A DNA stretch of 64,000 nt, from positions 3,928,368 through 3,992,367 of the forward strand of contig OZ026850.1 of assembly GCA_964023205.1 (NCBI GenBank), written 5' to 3'. The translations under genes were made by a program, and so were the position numbers. This DNA comes from Lutraria lutraria. Taxonomy: Eukaryota; Mollusca; Bivalvia; Venerida; Mactridae. Below, in pieces: positions 1 through 12,378 of this stretch. The notes below the pieces were generated by a model. That model saw nothing but the letters and a program-made list of their open reading frames with translations, had not been told where the DNA came from and did not search any database. Within the stretch, counting starts at the first letter, position 1. Every line of letters starts with the position of its first letter.

Positions 1-291
1 TAGTATGGTAACGTGCATGCGGTTTGATAATAATAAACCTATTTATAGATCGAATATCACGTGGTATATCGCGCTTGGCACACACGGATTTATTATTATA
101 TTTTGGGGCCGAAGGTGGACTGGACCTAACCGTTACAGCAACGATACATAGCAATGAATTTATAAACCGTATCACCAAAAACTAGCCCGGCAAACAGCTC
201 TTATATAAATCTATTTAGTTGATGTCGTTTTTGTGAATGCTGTTTACTCTTTGAAGCCGTCAATATGTTTACTTGTATGTTTTTAAAACAG
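1..291 (+). other. Intron sequence upstream of gene A exon 7
   Basis: No exon is visible here. By comparison with gene B, where exon 6 lies 826 bases before exon 7, the preceding exon of gene A should be left of the window. From about position 100 on, the sequence matches in inverted orientation the intron beyond gene B exon 7 (about 14780-14900), sharing the stretch ACATAGCAATG and a nearby TTGATGTCGTT. Confidence 0.6.
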
Positions 292-419
292 ACACATCAG
301 AAAGGCCGAATGGGAGACTAACGATAACTACTGCGACAAAGTTCGAACGAAAGACATATATAGCAATGGTCCGATGCTTAGAGAGGCTATAGATTCTTAC
401 ATATTTGATTTTATGACCG
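292..419 (+). CDS. FAM20C-like: Gene A exon 7
   Basis: A 128-base exon between acceptor ACAG and donor GTAAAT. It translates as HIRKAEWETNDNYCDKVRT... and ends IDSYIFDFMTG (last G split with exon 8). The length and both phases equal exon 7 of genes B, C and D. The cysteine in NYCDKV corresponds to a disulfide cysteine of FAM20C. Confidence 0.88.
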
Positions 420-2760
420 GTAAATATATGCATACACATTGTACCTATTTTTTGTCGCATCAACACCCAGTGTCATTTGGTGACCTTTCCTGCAATCGCG
501 TCGAAAGAAAACCCATGCGTTGACCTTCAGTGAGCTTGCTGTAAATTTTCGTCACATTGGAAATATAATCCCGGCACGACAAAACACAGTCTCCAGGAGA
601 GTATGCACTGCCTTGGGACGAGCTATAAAAATGCTGTACAGTTTACAGTAAAACGCCGGAAAACCACGCCCCTTCTGGAGAGTACTTAACGTCTAGTTTT
701 CTTAGAATTCGGCTTTCAGTGAACTTTGGATGAATTCAGAAAAAAATGTATTGAAAAATCGTCCGAATTATCGGAATTCAGGTTTTCAGGGAGTCCGGTT
801 TTCAGGGAGTCCGGGTTTCGCGTATTTTACTGTATTATATTCGGGTTTTCTTATATATGCAGGAAATGAAGATCGTCATACTTTCTATTACTATAGTCAG
901 TTTCTATATAATACCTACTCAGTTATGAGGGATAATGGCAAAGGGTAAGTACAAAGGTAATATCTATCATACCACCAAGCCTCTGTAAACGAGCATCGTG
1001 TCAACAATGCTCACTAACTGTTCCTGCTTGATCACTTACATATATTGGCAAAACAAATGCAAATCGTCTCTCTCCACAGGTTTGTTGTAAACAACGATCT
1101 TGTTGATATTATCAGGACTAAGGTAAGGGCGTATACAAAGAGCCCAAGGGCAAAAACCTACTAGATGATAAACGTCCACCTTACGTGTCCGTCGTAGGGG
1201 CCCGTCATTTGTATACGCCCCTAGATTATTTCACAATCAGACCAAACTAGAATAGTTATTGCTCAAGGTCGCTTTTCTATTCTTACGTGACCGTGTGTGT
1301 GATGCGTCGGCCATGCCCGTGACGTGAATTATTGCTCAATTTGCCGGACCTTTTCCATTTGTCCATGTTCGTTCAAATACTAGTATACAAGTAATTCTGT
1401 GTTCGTGGCGAATCGCGCAGTGATCGATTTTACACGGGCACAGACCATTCACGGACGAGCATTTAAACAGTCAAAGCTTATTTCTCGGGACATATCCAAC
1501 AAATTAATAGAATTAGTCAAGGAGCACTCCGTTATATTCGATCCTCGCATCACTCCATGAATACAATGGCAGCGACATAGTGATACAATCAGTCACCAAA
1601 ACCCGGAGACCAAATATGCGCCCGTTTTTTTTGTTTTTATTTAAAATGTACATTGCCCCAAAGTTATGGAGTTGGTCAATCTTCAGTTTTTGTCTGTAGT
1701 CATCATATCTTTTTCTGGACGATGACCACGAAGAGAAAGAATATCGCGCGATTACGGACGTTTATCATGCAGTAGGTTTCTCATTGGGCTCTTTGTATAC
1801 GCCCATATTTTAAAGATTATCGTCTTAAAGACGAAACTTCCGATCAGAGCATCGGATGCAAATTAACTCTCTCAGTCTACATTGTTTTATCAAATGAACG
1901 CTCTCTCTCTATCTCTACATTGTTTATCAGCGATAGACATACAGTGAATGCTGACTTACTGTACTGAATCTATAAATAGATGAAGCAGACGATTGGTTTA
2001 AACCATACAAATTCCTCCCTCAAATTCAAATTTGAATCTCTGTTATAAATTGTTTTGAAAATATAAGAAACTTAATCTTCATTCTAGCTATATTCAGATT
2101 TTTTCTCAGTGATTAAACACACCATTTAATATCATTTTTATGAAAAAATCTCTCCCTGAGCTGAAAACAGTTAAAAAATCAAGGGAAACCACCCACCAGC
2201 ATGACCAGCCTTACACATGTTGGGGGTTTAAATTGTCAAAATATCTTTTCATCCATACATTCAGTCTGTGAGTCTGAAATACATATCCTGCCTTACTCTT
2301 TACCGCATTGGTCGTATCAGATCACATTTCGTGGCATGTTTGGGCAAGATCTCATTCGATTTGTGTTTAAAATTGAATGTGCCAATCAAATTTGTTGAGC
2401 TGCTTTTTTATTGTTTAACTATTCAGATTGTTGTTGTTTTAGTGCACGATAATGAAAACACTTCACTCTTTTTTCAGTTTTGGACGATACGTCATTGACG
2501 CAGTATCCAATTTAAAGCCATTGATGCAGTGCTGTGTCATCAGAAAGAATACACTTTTAAAGTTCTTAAAACTTTATATCGGTCCAGAACAGATAAGCAC
2601 GCTCATGACAAAGGCGTTGTCGAACGACCCCGTGGCACCAGTGCTGACCGCCGGTCACTTAACGGCATTAGATCGACGTGTCACAAAAGTGCTTAAAGTT
2701 ATAGCGGATTGTGTATCTAAGCACGGGTTAGAGAATGTTGTAATTGATGCTCAACTCTAA
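292..2760 (+). CDS. FAM20C-like: FAM20C-like secreted kinase, gene A (3' part, exons 7-9)
   Basis: Three exons, 292-419, 863-944 and 2478-2760, join in frame (phases x|1, 1|2, 2|stop) and encode the C-terminal half of a FAM20-family kinase. The family phosphorylates secreted proteins or proteoglycan linkers in the Golgi lumen. Visible are KAEWET, the catalytic NEDRH (Asp equivalent to human FAM20C D458), the metal-binding DNGKG (D478 equivalent), the QCC cysteine pair and the C-terminal PVLTAGHLTALDRR segment. No stop or frameshift is seen, so the visible part could be functional; the lysine and glutamate motifs lie outside the window. It is the only family member on the + strand and is closest to gene B (about 6 differences in 93 residues of exon 9). 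FAM20B rather than FAM20C ancestry cannot be fully excluded. Confidence 0.88.
420..862 (+). other. Gene A intron 7
   Basis: A 443-base intron with donor GTAAAT and acceptor TATGCAG. No feature of its own is seen. The part before exon 8 aligns with the region flanking gene B exon 8 (14160-14400) in reverse, including a duplicated GGGAGTCCGG(G/T)TTTC phrase at 791-820. Confidence 0.55.
863..944 (+). CDS. FAM20C-like: Gene A exon 8 (catalytic loop exon)
   Basis: An 82-base exon with donor GTAAGT, encoding GNEDRHTFYYYSQF and then YSVMRDNGKG. It carries both the catalytic aspartate (EDRH) and the metal-binding aspartate (RDNGKG), intact. Confidence 0.9.
1127..1804. mobile_element. TIR element in gene A intron 8 (MITE-like)
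   Basis: The element starts GGGCGTATACAAAGAGCCCA and ends with the inverse GGGCTCTTTGTATACGCCC; inner bases continue to AACCTACT on both sides. A third partial copy of the terminal motif sits inside at about 1198-1224 in inverted orientation. No transposase ORF is present. The right-arm paralogue (gene B intron 8) shares sequence up to CAGGACTAAGG (1113-1123) and then lacks this element, supporting insertion after the duplication. No clear target duplication is seen. Confidence 0.7.
1805..2477 (+). other. Remainder of gene A intron 8
   Basis: AT-rich intron sequence without recognisable genes. Short ORFs at 2201-2498 are chance; the last runs into exon 9 through the acceptor TTTTTTCAG at 2469-2477. 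Confidence 0.6.
2478..2760 (+). CDS. FAM20C-like: Gene A exon 9 (terminal coding exon)
   Basis: A 283-base exon starting GFGRYVIDAVSNLKPL (first Gly split with exon 8), through MQCCVIRKNT and PVAPVLTAGHLTALDRR, ending VIDAQL and stop TAA at 2758-2760. The same length as gene B exon 9. The CC pair and the late IADC cysteine match FAM20C disulfide positions. Confidence 0.92.
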
Positions 2761-2765
2761 ATAAA
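2760..2765 (+). terminator. Poly(A) signal of gene A
   Basis: AATAAA overlaps the last base of the stop codon (TAAATAAA). The same arrangement exists in gene B. This implies a very short 3' UTR unless another signal is used. Confidence 0.5.
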
Positions 2766-3984
2766 ATTCAATTGAATAAGAGGGTGTATTTTATAATTCT
2801 TTAAAAGGTCATATATAAAAAGTATTTTTTTCGTGAAGCCTTTGCATTCAATATCCGTACAATTAATATTATATATGCAGTCAAATATACATGTATACGT
2901 ATGAGAAAAAATCCCGAATATACAGAATTTTTGCTGCTTAAAATATAAAGACTCTCATATCTGGATCAAATTTCTGTATAAATTGTATCTATTTTGAAAC
3001 TAAAACTTTGACAAAATACATTTTGAAAATATTTTTTGCTTTTCTTTTTAGAACATCTTTTTTCTCCTGAAAACGTTCGGCATTTTCAAGCGAGGCCATC
3101 GATAGACAGCTCAATGAAGCTGTTGTCAAAGATAAGATTTAGTCAATAATATTGAGAGAAAATATCTAACGTTGTCTGGATGACAAGTTTTAATTTTGTT
3201 GCTATTTCCGATTGTTCCCGAAGTGTCAAAGACATTTCTATTAAAAAGTACGTATTTCGTATATTTGTTAGTCCCACTTATATTGACTATTTTTATTCTA
3301 TTGATATGCAATGCAAATCGATATATTCGCCCCTTGGCACTTCTTGAGGCTTTAAACATATTTGCCATATACAAGTCGTATATAATTATGTTATTTCAAC
3401 ATTTGTACAACGAACAGATTAAATGGGCTGATTTATAATAATGCCATTTTTCTTGCAGAAACAATGAGGTAGATGATTTGGTAGGTCAAGAATATTATAT
3501 AATCCTACCCCTTTGTTGTCTCAACTAAACAACTGTTTATCAGTGAATAGTTTTGAAGGGGTAAAATGGCACACGTTTTATTTGGCTAGAGCTTTAAGCC
3601 AATTGCTACTGACAGTAGTTTATGACGTGTCCTAATTCACAAGTAACGCAGTACTTGAGGTTTTTTGTTCTGTATCGTTTATTCTTTATTCAAGGTGTTT
3701 TATTATATTTGTTAAAGGATCTATAACTTCAATGAATCATTGAACCTGTCAAAAGTCTGCAGACATTTTTATTATCTTATATAGATGCGTGATAAATATA
3801 AGTTAATCATATGGTTCAGATGGGATTAACGATTTACTATGACACTGCGCTGCGAACAATGGAAATGCTGTTTCATAATGATGACATTGTCTTTGTGCAA
3901 GCTGAATGTTTTTAATGTTTCTCAGACTCAATAAAGTTCAGCTGATGAGGAATCTAAAATCAATTGCCCAGTTTCTGATTACTA
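2766..3984 (+). other. Downstream flank of gene A, inside left arm
   Basis: No gene. The sequence matches the gene B downstream flank in reverse: 3050-3440 with about 10630-10990, and 3540-3740 with about 10380-10600. Short ORFs on both strands at 3126-3438 are not supported by the paralogous arm. Confidence 0.55.
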
Positions 3985-4170
3985 ATTAGAATACATAATT
4001 AATTGTCGATTTTCCTCCACATGTGGAGAGGTTGCCACTTCCTTGTCGAATGGTAAGTTAATACTGGCTAGATACCATCCAGAAACAATTGTTTGGTGAA
4101 TCGGCTGCCGTACATAATGTTTACAGTTTTCGAAAAAAATGGCGTTAAATCCAAATAAATAAAGTCTGAT
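3985..4170 (+). repeat. SINE 3' body, + orientation
   Basis: The sequence runs from GATTTTCCTCCACATGTGG through GTGAATCGGCTGCCGTACA to GGCGTTAAATCC, then an A-rich tail. It is the same family as 21042-21312 (which keeps its tRNA-like head), 9980-10215, 29395-29583 and 32075-32300. The tRNA head is not evident here. Confidence 0.55.
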
Positions 4171-4410
4171 TTTTACATCGTGGTTATTGGAGAGAAAGCA
4201 ATGATCTTAAAACGAGCAAACACAAGAAATATGACCCCAAAATGGCATCATACATATTATTTAAAAACCTAATACATGTAACACACAAACGCTTGATCAC
4301 GGTCAAAAGTGTGAGAGTGTTAGAATGTTTGTGGTTTTGCAGTCTTCTTGAGTTCTTTGTTTTTGTCCCATATGTATTGTTTATTTTATTTTTGGTGTTA
4401 AAATAGACTT

Positions 4411-6059
4411 TATGTAAAACAATTGAGGGGTGTGTAATGTGGATGTGACCCACAATGGTTATGTGACGGAGCCAATAAATGGATTTGCGAAAAAGGTGAA
4501 GGAATATCAAAAAACAAAAAATGATAAAAAACACCCACTCAACGCCTCAGAGACATACAAAAGTCGGGCAACAAAACAAACTTGTTGGTCTTAAAAAAAC
4601 TCACGCGAATTCCTAGCAACTTCGGAAATTCCATTACGCGGCCACTGTTGTCTACAAATAGGTTTATACAATAGGAACTAATGTTGAAATTAAGGGCACC
4701 AATTTAAACTTGTTTCAGAAACATTCTGAATACAGTCAAATTTAAGCTAGCGGCCATATCCGAATAATGGTCACCCTGAGACTAAATACCATTCATGTAA
4801 GAAACGTTTTGATTATTTGGAAGACTTTTAGGGAAATAACTCAAAGAATGCCATTGTGTTTTTAAAATCTCATTATAAAATAAATCATTTTCTAGCACTG
4901 TAAACCTATATAAAAATATAAGCATTTACAAATCTGTATGGTCTATTTTGAGATAATAATTTTTGGAATTCAGATCCTAAAACCGTAGGATAGTTTGCGT
5001 CTTAGTAATGTGCATGATGTTGTCTAGGACGTCCGTTACCAAAAAATTGCCACTCCGTTTTGAGCTAATAATGTTGGGCATTCTGCATCTAATACATTAA
5101 ATTATGATGCTGTCGTAGATGAACTAATACGACTAAAGTAAACTCGGAAGCAGATTACTGATTACTTTAAAATATTTCTCCACGTTATCAAAGACGTTAT
5201 CTGAACACGTACGTCAATAATGGTTTTCTTGCTCGTTATGTGTGGTCTAGTGGTGATATGCTGCACTACCAATGGGTAAGAATTCGACTCCAGCTTCCGA
5301 TATTTAAAGGACGCCTATCCCAACTACCTTGCACAGTTCTGTGTTTTGAAAGGCAGAGAAAACAATTAGAGGTGAGCTGTATATAGGTGTATATGTATTT
5401 TACCTTGAACCCATACAAACACTTATTTTGCCAATGATTGGTCTATCAGGTATAGCTTTACACTCATTATTAAGTAGTTTTCTTCTATCGGATGATCAGT
5501 TGGTGAGTGGTAAGTTGTAACACGGTGGAATATTAAACGAATGTTCTCGGGTTCGAATAACAAACACAAATTTCTCAGGGATGCTTTGTCTGTGCCCTGC
5601 CCAAACTATCGAACCAAGTACAGTGTCTAGAAAATAACTGGTAAAAGAGCGAGGCAATATCGGTGCTTTACACCAAGAAAAACTATTCGAAAAGAGTAGG
5701 GATACAAATATCCGATTCTACTGTATCTTCTATCTCTAGGGCGGCTCGGAAATGGCCATAGCTGTCGATGTTATACAACCGATAAATAAATAAACCTCAT
5801 TCCTTCTTCTGTCGGTGAAAAAAATATCGATTTTACGAACAAAATGCTGACATATCTAACAGGTAGGATAAATGATTTATATCACTAGGACATAATAGAA
5901 ATTAACACAACGTATTTCAATGCCTTCATCTGCGCGACATATGGTAATCGTAAAAATGATCTATATCAAGAGCACAGATACTTAACATGGGTCATGAGTT
6001 TCCTTAACAGTCCTTTCACTGATGTCAAAACGACGTTTATTTTCATGTTATTTGCATTA
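4411..6059. other. Spacer of inverted duplication, left of LINE
   Basis: No gene. Near 4733 there is a fragment of the ACAGTCAAA dispersed repeat. Around 5235-5320 a tRNA-like SINE head is visible (A-box-like TGGTCTAGTGG, B-box-like ATTCGACTCC). The rest is AT-rich and unassigned. Confidence 0.45.
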
Positions 6060-8525
6060 AAGGTTTTAGAAATCGAAAAGATATCTTAGAAAGCATTCAA
6101 CACGGATCAAAAGAAAGAAAAGATTCTGAGATGAGTTCGATTTCAATGAATGACGTCATCAATGCTTCATTGAACCTGTCAAGTCTAACAGTAAACAGTG
6201 ATTTACTTGAATTGATACACAAGAGAGATATACTTTGTAGAAAATTTAAAAATCTAGAAGTGAAGATGATTTTTTACTTTATAAACAGGTTAGAAATCAA
6301 GTCCAGTATTTAATTAAAAAGTGTAAAACTGATTATTTCAAAAAAAGTATTGAAGAGAATAGAACAGACTCCAAACAGTTGTGGAAAACTGTTAAAGGTT
6401 TAGGTGTACCATCCAAAAAAGGAGGTTCAACTCCTAACATTGGTTTAACCATTGATAACACGTTATGTTTTGATAAATTTAGTGTAGCGGAAAAGTTTAA
6501 TGATTTTTTTACTACAGTTGCTAAAAAATTAGTAGAAAAACTTCCTGCTAGGGTAAATATGTTTGGTTGAAGTTTTTTAGAAAAATTTTATCGTAAAAAG
6601 GTGTAAAACCTAATAATTTCTCTTTATCAGTTGTTGCCAAGGAAACTGTTATCAAGTATTTAAATAAATTAGGTGCTAATAAAGCCACAGCCTTGATGGA
6701 ATTCTCGCTCGTTTCATAAAGGATAGTGTGCACAATATTGCCGAACCCCTTACTCATATGATTAATTTGTCCATAATTACTGGTATTGTGCCCGATGATC
6801 TTAAATCTGCCCGGGTTGTACCCTTATATAAAAAAGTGATAAGACAGAAGCTCGTTATTACAGACCAGTATCCATCTTAAGTGTTGTATCCAAGGTCCTT
6901 GAGTGAATAATCTATGATCAGGTAGAGTGTTACTTAACTAAAAATAAGTTGCTCTATACTCATCAGTCTGGTTTTAGACATAAATATTCCACTGACACGT
7001 GTCTTTTACACCTTACCGATTTCATTAAATTTGTAATGGATAAAGGTAATTATCTAGGTATGGTCCTTTTAGATTTGCAAAAGGCCTTCGACGCTGTCGA
7101 TAATGATGTTTTACTTATGAAGCTTGATGCTATGGGTTTCTCTAGAGATGTTATTCTTTGGTTTAGTTCTTATCTATCTAGTCGTACACAGACGGTCAAT
7201 GTCTCTGGTGTACTTTCATCTAGTGTCAATGTCACTTGTGGGGTACCTCAGTGTTCAATCCTTGGCCCCCTGTTATTTCTAATGTATGTGAATGATATGG
7301 AGGCTGTGGTTCGTAATAAATAACTCTTGTATGCCGATGACTCAGGTATTTTAGTGGCAGGAAAGACATTCAGTATATTACATCCCAGCTCATTGATGAT
7401 CTTACCAGTATAAGTAAATGGCTCACTGATAATAAGCTCTCATTGCATCTCGGTAAGACAGAATCCATTTTGTTTGCATCTAAGCCGAAACTTAGCTCAT
7501 ATGATAGATTAGTCATTGTATGCAATGAAAATTTAATATCATCCAACAAATCTGTCAAATACTTGGGTGCTAATCTTCACCAATGTTTATCTGGTGAGTC
7601 CATTGCCAATCAGGTTATAAAGAAGGCCAATGCTAAATTAAAGTTTTTATATAGAAAACGCTCATTTTTAAATAGGTTTACCAAACAGCTTTTAGTTTCA
7701 TCATTAATTCAATGTCATTTTGACTACGCTTGTGCGTCTTGGTATTTAGGTTTGAATCATGTTCTGAAAAATAGACTTCAGGCTACCCAGAATAAAATGT
7801 TGAGATTCATACTTAATCTCAGTCCTCGTACTCATATTGGGAGGGTCCACTTCGAAGAAGTTGGCTGGTTACCGGTTCATTTAAGAATTGATTCCCTTAG
7901 CCTTGGTCATGTACATAAGATTCACTATAATAATGCACCAAGCTACTTAAATGAAAATTTTGAATTGACTAATGAGGTACACTTTTATTCCACTCGTCTT
8001 AGAGATAGTAATAGTTATTCTATTCCCAGGGTAAGGGTTTTGGGAAGAAATATTTTGCGTTTAATGACTGCCAGTTATGGAACAGGTTACCACCACTTTT
8101 CAGATCTATAAAAAGTCCAAGTCATTTTAAAAAAACTGTAAAGAATCATTTCATGCAGTCCTTTACAGTCTAGTACTTTTCTTCTGGTCATTTTTAATTT
8201 TTATTTAAATTTTATTTTATCTTTCAGTATTATAGATTTTAGTTTTACCTATTCAATGTGCTATGAAAATGTAACTTAAATTATATATAATAAAATAATT
8301 TATTGAATAATCAATTTGCCTTTCCGGTGTCACATGATCAAATTCTAAGGACCACAATGGAAATAAGTCGGCTTTAATGCCTTCTTTTTGTGTCATCCCT
8401 GGTTTTGATTATGTGTCATCTTCTATGCACTTTACTGTTCACATGTTTATTATATGTCGACATTTGAATTTGTATTGTTCTTGTGACATGTACTCATTTT
8501 ACCTGAATAAAAACTACTACTAATG
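6060..8525 (+). mobile_element. 5'-truncated Jockey/CR1-like LINE, broken reverse transcriptase
   Basis: In successive frames this encodes the linker after the endonuclease (SDLLELIHKRD, about 6131), then QLWKTVKGLGVPSKKGG (6379-6570), then KSARVVPLYKK (about 6800), then the RT domain: HQSGFRHKYSTDTCLLHLTD, LLDLQKAFDAVDND, GVPQCSILGPLLFLMYVND, YADDSG at about 7330 (the catalytic Ala-Asp-Asp), and the thumb/C-terminal part 7443-8111 (SVKYLGANL, RLQATQNKMLRF). Frameshifts near 6270, 6565, 6700 and 7360 and stops near 6905 and 7321 kill it. The endonuclease is missing. The 3' UTR probably ends near TGAATAAAAACTACTAC at about 8500-8520. Confidence 0.88.
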
Positions 8526-9604
8526 CTATAGATAGAAAAATGACGTCAGGTAGCAAGACAAATTCTGGAGTAAATAAGGACCAGTGTTGATTCATGTCTT
8601 ATTTTATTAATGGATCTTATAGAATTGATTTTATTTGCATCGTACTTTTGATGTTTTAGGATAATAAATTATTATCGCAAAATGCGACAGACAGATTTTG
8701 GAAATGTTTATAATTTTTATAGGTTCCCACGATGGTCAAAACAATAGAACAGTATTATTTTATTAGATAAAATCTTATTATATTTGTAAATCTTGAAATG
8801 AAATCAACACGGGGTATGAGAATATTGTAAGCACACTTATAAATGGATAACTAACAAAGAAATAAAATAAAAGACCGTAGCAAATTCCATGTCTGTGGAT
8901 ATAGACAAAAACGCTTACGAACATCCCAGATGTCGTTATCGTCCTGGTAATGGGAGTCTAGAAAAATATAGAAGGATATCGGAAAACGCAGCCGACAGTG
9001 ATATAGATGGATACAAATATAGCAGACTTATTAAGCAGTTGTCGGGGGCAACTTAATAAAGAATATTAGTCATGTCGATTAAGAAATTGATATTTTGAAA
9101 AATTAAGGAAATCAATTTATTTCCAATTCTAACAAATCTTCGCATTTTGATTGGTCAATGGAGGGAGTTTACACTTCGATAAACGACCAGAAATGAAAGC
9201 TTAATCCTATAATAATTATGAAAATGTTCTTAGAATTTCCCATGTAATTCATAGTATACATTTAAAGATTTCTAAAAATCTGACATCATTACATTATACA
9301 TATTACTTCTGGCTCAAAAGTTAATATGAAGAAATTCATAATATAGACATCATAGACACCGATAGTTTCATTGTCATTTGTAACATTATTCAGCAAATTC
9401 TTGTCAAATTTTGTATTTTTCTGGTTGGGCAGTGTTTTTGGAGAAGTTAGTAATATTTTATCTCACATATTCGTATTGTTTTTTATTAATATGTCAAAGC
9501 TGTTTGATTTCTACTCAATGATTGTATTTATTTTTCACTTCACCGGTTGTCAAATGTACACATGTATTGCTTGCTTTGTTTCAGACCTTCAAAGGTGACA
9601 CACT
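8526..9604. other. Spacer of inverted duplication, right of LINE
   Basis: No gene. Blocks at about 8640-8740 and 8890-9080 recur, in swapped order, at about 30330-30420 and 30040-30180, so this is a dispersed or rearranged repeat. The ORF at 9371-9598 has no recognisable similarity. Confidence 0.45.
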
Positions 9605-9815
9605 TCGTTGAGTATGATTAACGGAAACCTCTCACTGATACAGGGTCGTGGGTTCGAGTCCAGCTACCGACCAAGCCTCTTTATGTGTAAAAGTAGGCAG
9701 TTGCTTATTTAGGATGGGAGTCTAGTACTGGTTCTTCCCAGGAATGAGGGTTAGGTAAAGTGTCATTTTACCCTGATTGTTGAAAAGGGTTATAAAACTC
9801 GAATAAAAACAATAA
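9605..9815 (+). repeat. tRNA-derived SINE-like element
   Basis: A B-box-like GGGTTCGAGTCC at about 9652 is followed by a body with AGTCTAGTACTGGTTCTTCC and GGGTTAGGTAAAGTGTCATT, ending in an A-rich tail (AATAAAAACAATAAG). The 5' tRNA half is too degraded for a functional tRNA. Confidence 0.45.
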
Positions 9816-9979
9816 GTGACAAAAACTAAGAAAACACAAAGACAGCAAAGAAAGAAACATTCACACACACTCTCAAACTTTTGACCGTGATCAAAGGAAT
9901 TTGTGTTAGTAGTTTTTTAAATATGATGTTATGAACTGTTTTTTTTTCATTCTCAATCATACATGTAAATCGGAATTTA

Positions 9980-10215
9980 TCCATTCGGTTTGGTTTAACG
10001 CCATTTTTCAATATTTTTTTAGTTTATGCACGGTGGCCGATTCAAGTAGCATGTTTCCTTGTCAGTATTCTAACCACTTCCACAAGGAACCGGCCACTCC
10101 TCCACGTGTGCAAGGAAATCGACCATTTTGTCCAATTATAAATCATAAAATTTTCTTTAGGCAGTTGGTATATTGGATGCGTCATCAACTGAACATTATT
10201 GAGTCTGGGAAACAT
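9980..10215 (-). repeat. SINE body, - orientation
   Basis: Counterpart of 3985-4170 inside the right arm. It reads, in reverse, from GGTTTAACGCC (9990) to the AAGGAACCGGCCACTCCTCC and CAAGGAAATCGACC segments. The tRNA head is not preserved. Confidence 0.5.
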
Positions 10216-12090
10216 TAAAAAACGTTCGGCTTGCACAAAGACATCAATACGAAACAGCATGTCCATTGCTCGCAGCGCAATGTCATAGTAAATCGTTTAA
10301 TCTACTCTGAACCATATGTTCGACTTATATCTACCACGCATTGCTATCAGATATAAAGGACTGAACACTTATGACTGGTTAAATGATTCATTGAAATTAT
10401 CAATCCTACAACAAATATGATAAAACACATTGAACAAAGAACACACGATACAAAACAAAAACCGGTATTGCGTTACTTGTGATTTGAGTCAGTAACAATT
10501 GGCTTTAAGTTCTAGCCATAGAAAACATATGCAATGCTTTCCCATAAAAACTATTAACTGATAAACAATTGTTAAGTTGGACAACTAAGGGGTTTAAACA
10601 GGACAGTTAATTTTCCTACCTTATCATCAATCATATTGTTTTACAACAAAAAAGACATTTTTATAAATCAGCCCTTCAAATCTGTTCGCTGTACAAATGT
10701 TGAAATACAATGACATGGACAATATGTTTTAGACTCGAGAGCTTGCAACAATTGCATGGCATATCCATATAATAAGAAAGAGGGATGTTGAAAAACTAGT
10801 CGGCAAAGTAGGAACTCACATATATAAGCAATACGTACATTTTAATAGAAATGTATTTGACATATCGGTGACAATCGGAAGTAACAATTAACAAAATAAC
10901 AAAGATGGCAACCAGACAAAGATATAGTTAGATATTTCTACTCCATATTTGCTTATCGACTGAATTTTATCTTTGAGAACAGCTTGATAGAGATGTTTAT
11001 AATCATATCGTGCAAAAAGTGAACAAACACTACTCAATTTTTATAATCGACCACCTTGATGTTTGAAAATGTCCTATATAAAGGACGTAGGACGTAATAA
11101 AACATTTAAGACAATCGATTATCTTAATTAACAACGTATTATTAAAATGTAAATAATATTTTAGAATAAGCGAAGCTTTCGATAACATTCTAGTGAAATT
11201 AAAGGGTTCATATATCAAGTTTCAAATAAAATTTCCGATAGTCATTTTCACAAAATATTCCCAATAGACCATATAGACCCATTAGACAGTGTATGATACA
11301 ATGGGTCAGTACGAGTTAGTTTTTCGTAATTGTCTGAAAATAATGCAATAATCAAAATCTAAAGCAGTATAAAGTACATTTTAAGCATGCAAAATAAACT
11401 CAAGTGTTTTGTTTATGGCCTGAACTGTACCGTAATAGTGCTCATAGTTTAAAATATTTAAATGTCATCTCAGGCAATGGTGCTAAACCCAACTTAAATA
11501 AACACACAAAGCTTAAAAACATGTGAATTGAGTAACTGTATGGTAAACAAAAACAAATATGACAGATTTGAGCAACATCTACCTGATATAGATACATTTC
11601 TAATTCCATTACTATTACTAATGCCAGAGACGTATAATAAAAAAGAGGACTCACAGCTATAAGCTATACGTACAACTTTATTAGTATTATATATATAGAA
11701 ATGTATTGGACGGTTTTGGAACAATCATTAGTAGCAATTAACAAAATTACGAAATTATCATACAGATACAATTAAATGTTTTTACTCGATATTTCGTCGA
11801 ACCTTCGTGGTTTGTAAAAAAAAATCTTATAAACAGTGTTATTGTTTCAATGTTTTGCTAATGTATATATACAGTCAGACCTGTGAACAGGGGACATCTT
11901 TTGGAAAGACAAAATGTTGCCTTTAATGACAGGTGACCTTTATTCGGAGGTCGTTTTGTTCTAAATCATCAAAAATCACGAATATAGCCATTCATTAGAA
12001 AACATCATCGATAATTTATAACAAAATGAATAGAATTGAATGTGTGGTTTTGAAAACAATTCATAAAGACACCCTCTTGTTTATTTGAAC
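10216..12090. other. Downstream flank of gene B
   Basis: No gene. Most of 10216-11000 is the inverted counterpart of the gene A flank. An ACAGTCAGACCTGTG repeat (family with copies at 15812, 27661 and 62040) starts at 11871. The ORFs at 11030-11724 are unsupported. Confidence 0.5.
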
Positions 12091-12096
12091 TTTATT
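12091..12096 (-). terminator. Poly(A) signal of gene B
   Basis: AATAAA on the minus strand immediately after the stop codon, in the same position as in gene A. Confidence 0.5.
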
Positions 12097-12378
12097 TAAA
12101 ATTGAGCATCGATAACAACATTCTCTAACCCGTGCTTAGATACACAATCCGCTATAACTTTAAGCACTTTTGTGACACGTCGATCTAATGCCGTTAAGTG
12201 ACCGGCGGTCAGCACTGGTGCCACGGGGTCGTTTGACAACGCCTTTGTCATAAGCGTGCTTAACTGTTCTGGGCCGATGTACAGTTTTATGAATTTTAAA
12301 AAAGTATTCCTTCTTATCACACAGCACTGCATCAATGGCTTTAAATTTGATACGGCGTCAATCGCATATCGCCCAAAC
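12096..12378 (-). CDS. FAM20C-like: Gene B exon 9 (terminal)
   Basis: 283 bases; acceptor TTTTTCAG, then GFGRYAIDAVSNLKPL, MQCCVIRRNT, GHLTALDRR and VIDAQF, stop at 12098-12096. It differs from gene A exon 9 at six residues. Confidence 0.93.

Larger units (their letters stand above)
100..4410 (+). repeat. Left arm of large inverted duplication
   Basis: This stretch contains exons 7-9 of gene A and its downstream flank. It reappears in reverse complement at about 9790-14900, which contains exons 7-9 and the downstream flank of gene B. Matches outside the exons include the region around 3540-3740 against 10380-10600 and the region around 4270-4400 against 9820-9910 (shared TTTTGACCGTGATCAA in the right-arm strand). 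The arms differ by insertions, such as the TIR element at 1127-1804. End points are approximate because they were read by eye. Confidence 0.75.

Noticed and set aside
9640..9680. tRNA gene suggested by GGGTTCGAGTCC
   Set aside because: Only a B-box-like part is good; no acceptor stem or anticodon arm, and the downstream body is SINE-like.
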